Assembly: GCA_963422655.1 (NCBI GenBank)
Contig: OY730440.1
Span: 2,852,001 to 2,916,000 of the forward strand
Source of the DNA: CATQHS01 sp963422655
GTDB taxonomy: Bacteria > Actinomycetota > Acidimicrobiia > Acidimicrobiales > Aldehydirespiratoraceae
Length of the DNA: 64,000 bases
Reading direction: 5' to 3'
Position numbers and translations under genes: made by a program. This document shows positions 9,475 through 16,968 of this stretch, in pieces; positions within the stretch are counted from its first letter, which is position 1; every line of letters begins with the position of its first letter. Under the pieces are notes generated by a model that saw only the letters and a program-made list of their open reading frames with translations, made no database searches and was not told where the DNA came from.

Positions 9475-9527
9475 AAAGATTTGAAAAGAATTGACGAGAA
9501 CTGAGTTCCGATGAAGACAAGGTTCCC

Positions 9528-10604
9528 ATGAAGACGATCGAGACTCCCCGCTCGCTCTTGGAGGTTCGCGATCTACAGGTTCGTTTCCCTACCTCCAGAG
9601 GCACCGTCCACGCCCTCGACAAGGTGAGCTTCGACCTTCGACCCGGTCAGGCCCTGGGCATAGTGGGGGAGTCGGGGTCGGGAAAGTCGGTCACGGCCCG
9701 GACGCTGATGAACCTGTTGCCCCGCACCGCCCAGGTGAGCGGGGAAGTGCTCTATGAGGGCAAGGACGTGCGAGCTCTGGCTGCAGCCGGCGCCAAGCAC
9801 TTCTGGGGCGTCGAGATGACCATGGTGTTCCAGGATCCGATGACGTCGCTCAACCCGGTGAAGAAAGTGGGGGAACAGATCGCGGAGACGTTGCGGTACC
9901 ACTTGGGGCGGGGCCGTCGCGACGCGTGGGCCGAGGCCACCGAACTGCTGGGCCAAGTCGGCATCCCCGAACCGGCCCAGCGGGTGACGCAGTATCCCCA
10001 CGAGCTGTCGGGGGGTTTGCGCCAGCGGGTGGTGATCGCCATGGCCCTGGCCTGTCGGCCCCGGCTCCTCATCGCCGACGAGCCCACCACCGCCGTGGAC
10101 GTGACGGTGCAGAAGCACCTGCTCGACCTGCTGGATCGTTTGAGGGCCGAGCGAGAGATGGCCATGATCCTCATCACTCACGACTTGGGGGTGGCCAAGG
10201 GCCGGACCGACGACGTGGCTGTCATGTACGGGGGCCGCATCGTCGAGCTGGCCGACACGGTGTCGCTGTTCAGCGACATGCGCCACCCCTATACCGAGGC
10301 TCTGATGCGGTCGATTCCCCGCATCGACGACCCCAGCCACCATCGCCTCGACCCCATCCCCGGGCGTCCGCCCGGCCTCATGGAACCGCCCCAGCGATGT
10401 ACCTTTGCCGCCCGCTGCCGCTATGCCCGACCCGATTGCCTCGAGGCAGTGCCCGAGCTCGGCGGGATGGTCGGTCTGCACCGCTTCTCCTGCAACCATC
10501 CCGTCGGCACCGAGCGAGGTCGGGCCGCTCTGGCCACCAACCGGGCCGCGGGCATTAACGCCACCGGCCTGCCTATGACCGAAACCATCGAAGAGGTCGG
10601 TTGA
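9528..10604 (+). CDS. Oligopeptide-type ABC transporter ATP-binding protein, DppD type
   Basis: 358 residues. Walker A is GESGSGKS (about 47-54), the signature is HELSGGLRQRV (about 157), Walker B is LLIADEPTTAVD, and the switch His is in LITHDLG. The C-terminal oligopeptide-family region has the Cys cluster CTFAARCRYARPDC and a final HRFSCNHP, a probable iron-sulfur site in DppD/F relatives. It pairs with the next ATPase as a heterodimer; the genes meet at TGATG. Confidence 0.93.
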   Translation: MKTIETPRSLLEVRDLQVRFPTSRGTVHALDKVSFDLRPGQALGIVGESGSGKSVTARTLMNLLPRTAQVSGEVLYEGKDVRALAAAGAKHFWGVEMTMVFQDPMTSLNPVKKVGEQIAETLRYHLGRGRRDAWAEATELLGQVGIPEPAQRVTQYPHELSGGLRQRVVIAMALACRPRLLIADEPTTAVDVTVQKHLLDLLDRLRAEREMAMILITHDLGVAKGRTDDVAVMYGGRIVELADTVSLFSDMRHPYTEALMRSIPRIDDPSHHRLDPIPGRPPGLMEPPQRCTFAARCRYARPDCLEAVPELGGMVGLHRFSCNHPVGTERGRAALATNRAAGINATGLPMTETIEEVG

Positions 10605-11611
10605 TGGCCGGCTCGGGTCGGGTCCAGCTTCGCGACAGCGAAGACGTCCTGTTACGGGTCGAGGACTTGGTGGTGGAGTTCCCGGTGGGCCGCAAGCGGG
10701 TCGTGCATGCTGTCTCGTCGGTGAGCTTTGATGTGATCGAGGGGGAGACTCTGGGCATCGTGGGCGAGTCCGGGTGCGGGAAGTCGACGGTGGCCCGATC
10801 CATCATCCGGCTCAACCCGATCGATGGGGGTCGGGTGCTGTACGAGGGCGATGACCTCGCCGAGCTCGAGGGTGGGGCTCTGCGTCGGATCCGGCCCCAC
10901 CTCCAGATGATCTTCCAGGATCCGATCTCTTCGCTCAACCCCCGCCGCAAGGTGAGGGACGTGATTTGCGAAGGATTGGCGGTCTGGGGCGACGACCATG
11001 CCGTGTGGACACGCAGCCGGATCGGAGAGCTGATGGAGGCGGTGGGGGTGGACCCCCGTTTCGGTGATCGCCGCCCTCACCAGTTCTCGGGTGGCCAGTG
11101 TCAGCGCATCGGCATCGCCCGAGCCTTGGCCCTCGACCCCAAAGTGCTGATCTGCGATGAGCCGGTGTCGGCGCTGGACGTGTCGGTGCAGGCCCAGATT
11201 CTGAATCTGCTCCAGGACATGAAGCAGCGGTACGGCCTGACCGTGCTGTTCATCTCCCATGACCTATCGGTGGTGAAGAACGTGAGCGACCGGATAGTGG
11301 TCATGTACCTGGGCAAGGTGTGTGAGATCGGCGCTGCCGACGAGCTCTACGAAAGCCCGGTTCACCCCTATACCCGGGCCCTGTTGGCCTCGATTCCCGA
11401 ACCAGCCGCCACCGTGGACGTTGCCGAGGGCGACATCGCCGGCGAGTTGCCCTCACCCGTAAACCCCCCATCGGGATGCCGGTTCCATACTCGCTGCCCC
11501 CATGCCACCGAAATCTGTCGGCAGGTGGAGCCGACCATGGCCCGGGTCGGGGGCGGGGATCATTTCGCCGCCTGCCACCATCCGGTGCTCGGACCGGACC
11601 CGACCCGCTGA
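10604..11611 (+). CDS. Oligopeptide-type ABC transporter ATP-binding protein, DppF type
   Basis: 335 residues from ATG 10604, sharing one base with the preceding stop. Walker A is GESGCGKS, the Q-loop IFQDPISSLNPR, the signature HQFSGGQCQR, Walker B VLICDEPVSALD and the H-loop FISHDLS. The C-terminal Cys motif GCRFHTRCPHATEIC matches DppF. It is the last gene of the importer operon; no clear terminator hairpin is visible before the convergent small gene. Confidence 0.93.
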   Translation: MAGSGRVQLRDSEDVLLRVEDLVVEFPVGRKRVVHAVSSVSFDVIEGETLGIVGESGCGKSTVARSIIRLNPIDGGRVLYEGDDLAELEGGALRRIRPHLQMIFQDPISSLNPRRKVRDVICEGLAVWGDDHAVWTRSRIGELMEAVGVDPRFGDRRPHQFSGGQCQRIGIARALALDPKVLICDEPVSALDVSVQAQILNLLQDMKQRYGLTVLFISHDLSVVKNVSDRIVVMYLGKVCEIGAADELYESPVHPYTRALLASIPEPAATVDVAEGDIAGELPSPVNPPSGCRFHTRCPHATEICRQVEPTMARVGGGDHFAACHHPVLGPDPTR

Positions 11612-11653
11612 CGCCGGGGTTCTGCTGCTCGAAGCTCCTACTCTTGAGACTGG

Positions 11654-12010
11654 TCAGCGGGCAAGATGGGGCCGGTCGCGCCGACGGGTCGATCGCAGTA
11701 TCTGCACCATGATGAAGGTCACCGCTCCGGCCAGCGCCGCCATCAGAACGAGCTGGCGCCAGCCCCCCCGGTCACCGGATTGCCGGGGCTCGGGTCCGGG
11801 GTCGGGTGACCCGATGATCCGTCCCGCCCCGGGCGGGAGGTCGCTGAAGTCGCGGCCGAGATTCTCACCCCCCTCGTCGGTTGCGGGCATCTGGTGGGTC
11901 TGGTCGGCCTCGTCCATCTGGTGGGCGATGTCCTCCACCGCCGGGGCATAGGAGACTCCGCCGACCGCCGCCAGCCCTGTCCACACCAGGGCCATGACGA
12001 TCACGGTCAC
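11654..12010 (-). CDS. Small membrane protein of unknown function
   Basis: 118 residues, GTG start overlapping by one base the stop of the SDR gene upstream on the same strand, hence probably one operon. A hydrophobic N-terminus (about 1-22, signal peptide or anchor), an acidic Pro/Gly-rich middle (about 25-85) and a C-terminal membrane helix (LVLMAALAGAVTFIMVQIL) followed by an Arg-rich tail (RSTRRRDR). I do not recognise the family. The overlap and balanced topology make it a believable gene. Confidence 0.55.
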   Translation of the reverse strand: MTVIVMALVWTGLAAVGGVSYAPAVEDIAHQMDEADQTHQMPATDEGGENLGRDFSDLPPGAGRIIGSPDPGPEPRQSGDRGGWRQLVLMAALAGAVTFIMVQILRSTRRRDRPHLAR

Positions 12011-12810
12011 TACCGGTCCGGGGCGACTGCGGTGACGGTGCCGGTAGAGGCGTTCAGGTAGGCCGGTTTCTCACCACCGCCGTGAACGGGAATGGTGGCG
12101 CCGGACATGTAGGAGGCCAAGGGCGAGGCCAAGAACAGCACCACCGCGGCCACCTCGGCCACCTCGGCCAGCCGGCCCAGGGCCAGGGTGGCGCCCACCG
12201 CTTCGATCCCGGCTCGGTCGCCGTAGTAGAGGTGGGCCTGATCGGTGAGCAGGAACCCCACCACCACGTCGAGCACCCGGATGGCCGGCCCCCACTCGTG
12301 GGCCAGGGTTCCGGTGAGGTTGGTCAGGCCGGCCTTGGCCGCACCGTAGGCGGCGCCGGTGGGGTTGGGCCGTGTTCCCGACAGCGAAGAGATGTTGATG
12401 ATCACTCCGCCGCTGCTCTGCTTTGTCATCACCGGCTGAACGGCTTGGGCGAAGGCGAGGGGCGCCAGCAGGTTGAGGGCGATGACCTTTTCGTTGAAGC
12501 GCGCCGACACCGTGGCCGAGTCGGTGGGCGGGGCGCCGCCGGCATTGTTGACCAGCACGTCGATACGCCCGGTCGCCTCGGTGGCCGCGGCCACCACCCG
12601 GTCGATCTGGTCGGGGTCGCGGACATCGGCGGGTATGAAGGCCGCGGTCCGGTCGGATCCGGCAATCGGTTGGTCCGGTGGCCGGCGGGCGCAGCAGAAC
12701 ACTTCGGCGCCGTGGTCCAAGAAGGTGGTGGCCAGCACCCGGCCCAGCCCGGCCGTGCCGCCGGTGACGATCACGGTGCGCCCTGTCATGTCGAATGGAT
12801 CGGACTGCAC
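12010..12810 (-). CDS. SDR-family oxidoreductase next to ipdAB
   Basis: 266 residues from GTG 12810 (an internal ATG at 12789 would shorten it by seven). Cofactor loop TGGTAGLGR, NNAG motif (LVNNAGGAP), Ser region (NISSLSG), Y-x3-K in AAYGAAKAG, end GATIPVHGGG. It is divergent from ipdA with a 70-base gap. In mycobacteria ipdA-ipdB also lie among SDR genes of the cholesterol cluster, so a role in side-chain or C/D-ring dehydrogenation is plausible but inferred. Confidence 0.85.
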   Translation of the reverse strand: MQSDPFDMTGRTVIVTGGTAGLGRVLATTFLDHGAEVFCCARRPPDQPIAGSDRTAAFIPADVRDPDQIDRVVAAATEATGRIDVLVNNAGGAPPTDSATVSARFNEKVIALNLLAPLAFAQAVQPVMTKQSSGGVIINISSLSGTRPNPTGAAYGAAKAGLTNLTGTLAHEWGPAIRVLDVVVGFLLTDQAHLYYGDRAGIEAVGATLALGRLAEVAEVAAVVLFLASPLASYMSGATIPVHGGGEKPAYLNASTGTVTAVAPDR

Positions 12811-12867
12811 GCGGCTCCCCGAATGTTGCAACTGGCCCGAAACTAGCGCCCGGCCGCGGTCGGCGTC

Positions 12868-12880
12868 TACGGTCGGGGCG
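12868..12880 (+). promoter_or_regulatory. Candidate leaderless -10 element for ipdA
   Basis: TACGGT at 12868-12873 fits TANNNT and ends 7 bases before GTG 12881, the spacing expected for transcription starting at the start codon. No convincing -35 element is visible. Confidence 0.4.
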
Positions 12881-13741
12881 GTGACCGGAAAAGTGATGAC
12901 CGAAGACGAGGTCGTCGGCGAGTTCTGCAGCGGGATAACGGTGGGCATCGGCGGCTGGGGTTCGCGGCGCAAGCCCATGGCCTTGGTGCGGGCTCTCATT
13001 CGCAGTGACATAGACGACCTGCACGTAGTCAGTTACGGCGGCCCCGATATCGGTCTGCTCTGCGCAGCCGGCAAGGTGCGCAAGGTCACCTACGGGTTCG
13101 TGTCGCTGGACTCGATCCCGCTCGAACCCCATTTCCGGACCGCCCGCCAGACCGGCGCCGTCGAGACGTTCGAGCTCGATGAGGGCGCCTTCTACCTGGG
13201 CCTGCTGGCCGCCTCTCACCGGATGCCGTTCTACCCGACCCGGGCCGGGCTCGGATCCGACATGCTCACCTACAACTCCGAGCTCAAGACGGTGACGAGC
13301 CCGTACCCCGACGGCGAGGAGCTGGTAGCGGTACCAGCCCTGGAACTGGATGTCTCGTTGATCCACATGAACCGGGCCGACGACCGGGGCAACGGCCAGT
13401 TCCTGGGACCCGACCTGTACTTCGACGACCTGTTTGCCATGGCGGCAAGGCGCACGTTCATGTCGTGTGAGAGGATCGTTCCCACCGAGAATCTGCTGGA
13501 GGAGGGATCGGTGCACACCCTGCGGATACCTCGCCTGCACGTCGATGGCGTGATCGAGGCGCCGCAGGGGGCCCATTTCACCGAATGCCGGCCCGACTAC
13601 GGCCGAGACGAGGCCTTCCAGAAGGAGTACGCGGTTGCGGCTGCCGACCCCGAGGCGTGGCGCCGATTCGAGACCGATTGGCTCGACCTCGAGTCCCACC
13701 ACCACTATCGGGCTCGTTTGGCCCGGCAGAGAGCCTCATGA
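12881..13741 (+). CDS. ipdA: CoA-transferase family protein IpdA (steroid C/D-ring hydrolase alpha subunit)
   Basis: 286 residues. From memory of M. tuberculosis IpdA, the match is strong through GIGGWGSRRKPMALVRALI, VSYGGPDIGLLCAAGKV, YGFVSLDSIP, FYPTRAGLGSD, YFDDLFAMAARRTF, EAPQGAHFTECRPDYGRDE. IpdAB looks like a class I CoA transferase but hydrolyses the last steroid ring of COCHEA-CoA during cholesterol catabolism. The start is GTG 12881 (leaderless-type spacing) or ATG 12896. It overlaps ipdB by four bases, as expected for a heterodimer. The cell therefore probably degrades sterols or steroid-like compounds. Confidence 0.88.
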   Translation: MTGKVMTEDEVVGEFCSGITVGIGGWGSRRKPMALVRALIRSDIDDLHVVSYGGPDIGLLCAAGKVRKVTYGFVSLDSIPLEPHFRTARQTGAVETFELDEGAFYLGLLAASHRMPFYPTRAGLGSDMLTYNSELKTVTSPYPDGEELVAVPALELDVSLIHMNRADDRGNGQFLGPDLYFDDLFAMAARRTFMSCERIVPTENLLEEGSVHTLRIPRLHVDGVIEAPQGAHFTECRPDYGRDEAFQKEYAVAAADPEAWRRFETDWLDLESHHHYRARLARQRAS

Positions 13742-14598
13742 GCGGTCAGATTTCCGGTGCTGTCTCTGGTGGGGCTGCTGTCTCCGGTGGGGCTGCTGCG
13801 ACCATTGGTGAGGCCGGTGATGCCACTGAGGCCACCCTCGACGAGATCTGCGTGGTAGCGCTGGCCGAGGCATTCCGGGGCGACGGCGAGTTGCTCTGCC
13901 ACCCCATGGGACCGGTGCCGGTGATCGCGGGCCGGCTGGCCCGGGCCAGTTTCGAGCCCGACCTGATACTCACCGACACTGTTGCCTTTGCGGTGACCGG
14001 AACCATGGCGCTGGGCGCCGATGCCAGCGATGCGGTGGTGGAGAGCTACATGCCGTTTCGCACCGTCTTCGATCTGGTCTGGTCGGGACGCCGCCATGTC
14101 GTGATGGGAGCCAGCCAGATCGACCGGTACGGCAACCAGAACATCGCCGCTATCGGCAACTACCGGGCCCCCACCGCTCAGCTCCTGGGGATGCGGGGCG
14201 CGCCGGGCAATCTCATCAACCACACCACCAGCTACTGGGTGCCCAACCAGGCCCGCTCTTTCGTGACCGAGGTCGACGTAGTGTCAGGGCCGGGATACGA
14301 CCGGGTGGCGGCCCTGGCCGAGCCGAGCCGCCGCTTCCACGAGATCCGCCGGGTGGTGACCAACCTGGGCGCCTTCGACTTCGAGACTCCCCAACGGGTC
14401 ATGCGCCTGCGCTCGGTGCATCCCGGCGTCACCGTCGAACGGGTGGTGGCAGCCACGCCCTTCGAGTTGGTGATACCCGGCGACGTGGCTACCAGCAGGG
14501 TTCCCACCGCCACCGAAATGGAGCTGATCCGTTCGGTGATCGACCCCGGCCGGTTGCGCAGAGCCGATTTCCGGGCCAGCTCCCGACCCCGATCGTGA
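13738..14598 (+). CDS. ipdB: CoA-transferase family protein IpdB (beta subunit)
   Basis: 286 residues from ATG 13738 (ATGA overlap with ipdA). Conserved stretches are GRRHVVMGASQIDRYGNQNIA, MRGAPGNLINH, TSYWVPNQ, VDVVSGPGYDRV, RVVTNLGAFDF and SVHPGVTVE, matching mycobacterial IpdB as I remember it. The first 35 residues are a low-complexity extension made by an 18-bp duplication (13760-13777 and 13778-13795, AVSGGA twice) that the mycobacterial protein lacks. It forms the IpdAB complex. Confidence 0.88.
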   Translation: MSGQISGAVSGGAAVSGGAAATIGEAGDATEATLDEICVVALAEAFRGDGELLCHPMGPVPVIAGRLARASFEPDLILTDTVAFAVTGTMALGADASDAVVESYMPFRTVFDLVWSGRRHVVMGASQIDRYGNQNIAAIGNYRAPTAQLLGMRGAPGNLINHTTSYWVPNQARSFVTEVDVVSGPGYDRVAALAEPSRRFHEIRRVVTNLGAFDFETPQRVMRLRSVHPGVTVERVVAATPFELVIPGDVATSRVPTATEMELIRSVIDPGRLRRADFRASSRPRS

Positions 14599-15140
14599 GC
14601 AATGACTCGCCACTGGGCCGATCACGGCCGGTGGTGTGTTTCGTGTGTACCGGCAATGCCGCCCGCTCGGTGATGGCCGTCACCATGCTGCGGGCCTTGG
14701 CCGGTGACCTTGCCGTGGGTGGGGCCGGCACCCATGTTCTGGAAGGGCGCCCGATGGGGGTCCGGACCCGGACGGCTTTGGCCCGCTACGGGCTGGTCGA
14801 CCCTCACCACCGGTCCCGCCAGTTCTCGGCCGCCGAAGCCGGGTCCTCCGCCTTGGTCGTGGCCATGGAGCCGGCCCACATCTTGTGGATCCGGGCCCGG
14901 TTCCCGGCCGCGGCTGCAGTCACCGGGTCGTTGCGGAGGCTGGCCCGGGACTTGGCCCGGCCCGGTCCCGGCCACCCGCGACCGTTGGCGGGCCGGGTTG
15001 CCGCCCTCGACTTGGCCGGCATCGATCCCGAACCCTGGGAAGAGGTAGTGGATCCGGGGGCGGGGGACCAGGTCGACTTCGACAACTGCGCGGCTGAGTT
15101 GCACCGGCTGGTGGGTCAGCTCCGCGATCGGTTGGTCTGA
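14595..15140 (+). CDS. Low-molecular-weight phosphotyrosine phosphatase-like protein
   Basis: 181 residues, GTG start overlapping the ipdB stop (GTGA). The P-loop VCFVCTGNAARSV fits C-x5-R-S of LMW phosphatases and the related arsenate reductases. The general-acid Asp may be in EEVVDPGAGDQ (DP motif), as in the family. The protein is somewhat longer than the usual 150-160 residues because of a Pro/Arg-rich loop at about 115-135. Translational coupling to ipdB is curious, since the protein is not a known steroid enzyme. Confidence 0.8.
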   Translation: MSNDSPLGRSRPVVCFVCTGNAARSVMAVTMLRALAGDLAVGGAGTHVLEGRPMGVRTRTALARYGLVDPHHRSRQFSAAEAGSSALVVAMEPAHILWIRARFPAAAAVTGSLRRLARDLARPGPGHPRPLAGRVAALDLAGIDPEPWEEVVDPGAGDQVDFDNCAAELHRLVGQLRDRLV

Positions 15141-15156
15141 GCCGGATGGTTGGCTC

Positions 15157-15168
15157 TACCCTGGTGCC
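15157..15168 (+). promoter_or_regulatory. Candidate leaderless -10 element
   Basis: TACCCT at 15157-15162 is followed by 6 bases and ATG 15169; a weak TTGGTC at 15132-15137 lies 19 bases upstream. The spacing fits a transcript beginning at the ATG. Confidence 0.45.
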
Positions 15169-15912
15169 ATGAACGACAGTGACCTGATCAACCGTAGCGA
15201 CCTGATCAACCGCATCGAAGCTGACGGGAGGGGGCTGCTGGATGCTGCCCGTGACAATCTGGATGCTCCGGTGACGGGGTGCGGGGATTGGGACGTTCGG
15301 AGGCTGGTCCGGCACATGGGCCGGGTCCACAACACCGTGGCGGTCTCTGTGGCCCGGCGGATTACAGAGATGGTGCCGGCTTCGGAGTTCCCGGCTCGGC
15401 CCGAGCCCGGCGCGGTGATGGAGTACGCCACCGACGCTCTGGAAGGGTTGCTGGCTGCCTTGGCCGGGATCGACCCGGCCGAGCCGGTATGGACTGGGAC
15501 CGTCCAGCGCAATGCCGCCTTCTACTTCCGCCGCATGTGGCACGAGACAGCCGTGCATCGCTGGGATGCCGAGACCGCGGCCGGCCAAGACTTCATCATC
15601 GATGGCGACCAGGGCCGTGACGGCATCGACGAGCTTTTTCAATTGATGGTGCCGGCGATGCTGGCCCGCCGGCCTCGCCCTCTGCCGGCCGGGTCGCTTC
15701 ATCTGCACCGCACCGACGGGGAAGGGGAGTGGACGCTCACCGCCGAGGGCGAACAGATCGTGGTCGAGTCGAGCCACGCCACTGGTGACGCGGCAGTGCG
15801 CGGCCCCGGTGGTGCGGTGTACCTGGCCATGTGGGGCCGGGTGCCCCTGAGCGACCTTCAAATGTTCGGCGATGCCGCTGTGGCCCAGAGCTGGGTCGAT
15901 CTTTCTCCGTGA
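15169..15912 (+). CDS. Maleylpyruvate isomerase-family mycothiol-dependent protein (DinB-like)
   Basis: 247 residues. The N-terminal four-helix DinB-like domain includes CGDWDVRRLVRHMGRVH and MWHETAVHRWDAETA, whose His/Glu/His positions fit the metal site of mycothiol-dependent maleylpyruvate isomerase. The C-terminal part (about 165-247) resembles the MDMPI C domain (GDAAVRGPGGAVYLAMWGR). Family members are common in mycothiol-producing actinobacteria and mostly uncharacterised. The N-terminus contains a small duplication (DLINRS, DLINRI) from an 18-bp repeat at 15181-15216. Confidence 0.8.
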   Translation: MNDSDLINRSDLINRIEADGRGLLDAARDNLDAPVTGCGDWDVRRLVRHMGRVHNTVAVSVARRITEMVPASEFPARPEPGAVMEYATDALEGLLAALAGIDPAEPVWTGTVQRNAAFYFRRMWHETAVHRWDAETAAGQDFIIDGDQGRDGIDELFQLMVPAMLARRPRPLPAGSLHLHRTDGEGEWTLTAEGEQIVVESSHATGDAAVRGPGGAVYLAMWGRVPLSDLQMFGDAAVAQSWVDLSP

Positions 15913-15940
15913 GCGGTGCCCACAGCGAGCACACCTAGCC

Positions 15941-16645
15941 GTGGACTCGACCTCGAGCCGACTACGACGAGGCGGAGGCAACCTCGATCAGCTCATGCCG
16001 GTGGTGCTGTTCATCGTCTTCTTCAACCTCGTCAACACCGAGGTCGCAGTTCTGGCTGCCACTGCCTGGTCGGTCAAGGCGGCATGCAGCCGCCGGGCCC
16101 GGGGCCTGCCCATCGGGAAGTGGCTGCCGGCTGTTACTGCCTATCTGCTGGTGAGAGCGGCTGTAACTATCGCCGTCGAACGGGATTTCGTGGATTTCGG
16201 GGTCAGCTCCGAAGCCGTATACTTCGGTATCGGTATCGGCACCAAGATGCTGATCGGGGTGATGGCGGCCGTCACCATCGCCGCTGGTAAACCGGTCCTG
16301 GTGTGGCTGGCCGGGAAATACCTGGATTTGCCCGAGGGGGTTCGGGCCGATCCCCGGTTCGCGGCGACGCTGCGCAACCTGACCTGGCTCATAGTGATCT
16401 ACGAGATCGGTTCGTCGGTGTGGGACATCTGGTTGTTCAACAACTCGGGGGTGAACCTTTTCTTGGTGACCCGCGGGGTGGTCAACTACGTCGTCTCCTT
16501 CGTCCTCATCGCCGGCGCGCTCATGTACGCGGAACGCCGCTTGGAGTCGATCGAGGGTTTCCCGGGCCTGATCGCCATCCTGGAACGGGTCGCCCGGCCC
16601 GCCCGAACCGAGACTGAGCTCGAGAGACAGAGCTTGAGAGACTGA
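15941..16645 (+). CDS. Multi-pass membrane protein of unknown function
   Basis: 234 residues from GTG 15941. About six hydrophobic segments: near residues 17-45, 60-80, 90-125 (FGIGIGTKMLIGVMAAVTIAAG), 150-165 and 175-205. The loop YLDLPEGVRADPRFAATLRNLTWL and the motif YEIGSSVWDIWLFNN resemble conserved actinobacterial proteins loosely like the VC0807 family, but I cannot name a function. Its 3' end is built of GAGACTGAGCTC-like repeats (about 16613-16660) that encode a charged tail. Confidence 0.7.
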   Translation: MDSTSSRLRRGGGNLDQLMPVVLFIVFFNLVNTEVAVLAATAWSVKAACSRRARGLPIGKWLPAVTAYLLVRAAVTIAVERDFVDFGVSSEAVYFGIGIGTKMLIGVMAAVTIAAGKPVLVWLAGKYLDLPEGVRADPRFAATLRNLTWLIVIYEIGSSVWDIWLFNNSGVNLFLVTRGVVNYVVSFVLIAGALMYAERRLESIEGFPGLIAILERVARPARTETELERQSLRD

Positions 16646-16714
16646 GCTCGAGAGACTGAACCGAAAGGCGGTCACGTTCGGCCGGCGCGGCGGCAGGACC
16701 GCAGACGGTAATGG

Positions 16715-16726
16715 TAACCTGTCGGC
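16715..16726 (+). promoter_or_regulatory. Candidate leaderless -10 element for the bL37-like gene
   Basis: TAACCT at 16715-16720 is followed by 6 bases and ATG 16727. There is no purine-rich ribosome binding site before the ATG, which supports a leaderless transcript. Confidence 0.5.
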
Positions 16727-16816
16727 ATGTCCAAGCGCACCCAACGTAAGAGAGCCAAGGCCCGCCGCTCGAAGGCCAACCACGGGCGCAAGCCCAACCT
16801 GGGCCGCAACAGTTGA
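16727..16816 (+). CDS. 29-residue basic protein, probable ribosomal protein bL37
   Basis: The open frame ATG 16727 to TGA 16816 encodes a 29-residue protein with 14 Lys/Arg/His. Its core KARRSKANHGRKPN closely matches the C-terminal half of the small mycobacterial large-subunit protein bL37 (remembered core HSKANHGKRPN). Such a short, extremely basic product with a -10 box at leaderless spacing is hard to explain as a chance frame. It lies alone between a membrane protein gene and ychF. Automated annotation would usually skip it because of length. Confidence 0.75.
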   Translation: MSKRTQRKRAKARRSKANHGRKPNLGRNS

Positions 16817-16968
16817 GTTCGTGCTCGTAGAGGCTCAACGCGTCGAGGCTCAAGGCAGTGCACGGCCGCGTCCGGGTCAGAGTACTCTCCGGCCCGGTCG
16901 GGGCCACCGGACGACTCCCCGGTAGCGTGAGGCAGGTCCCACTGGACCGGTGACCAGCGGGAGTCCCT

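Noticed and set aside
12071..13705. 544-codon minus-strand frame across the SDR and ipdA
   Set aside because: Composed of R/H/G/P-rich mirror sequence; ipdA on the other strand is unmistakable.
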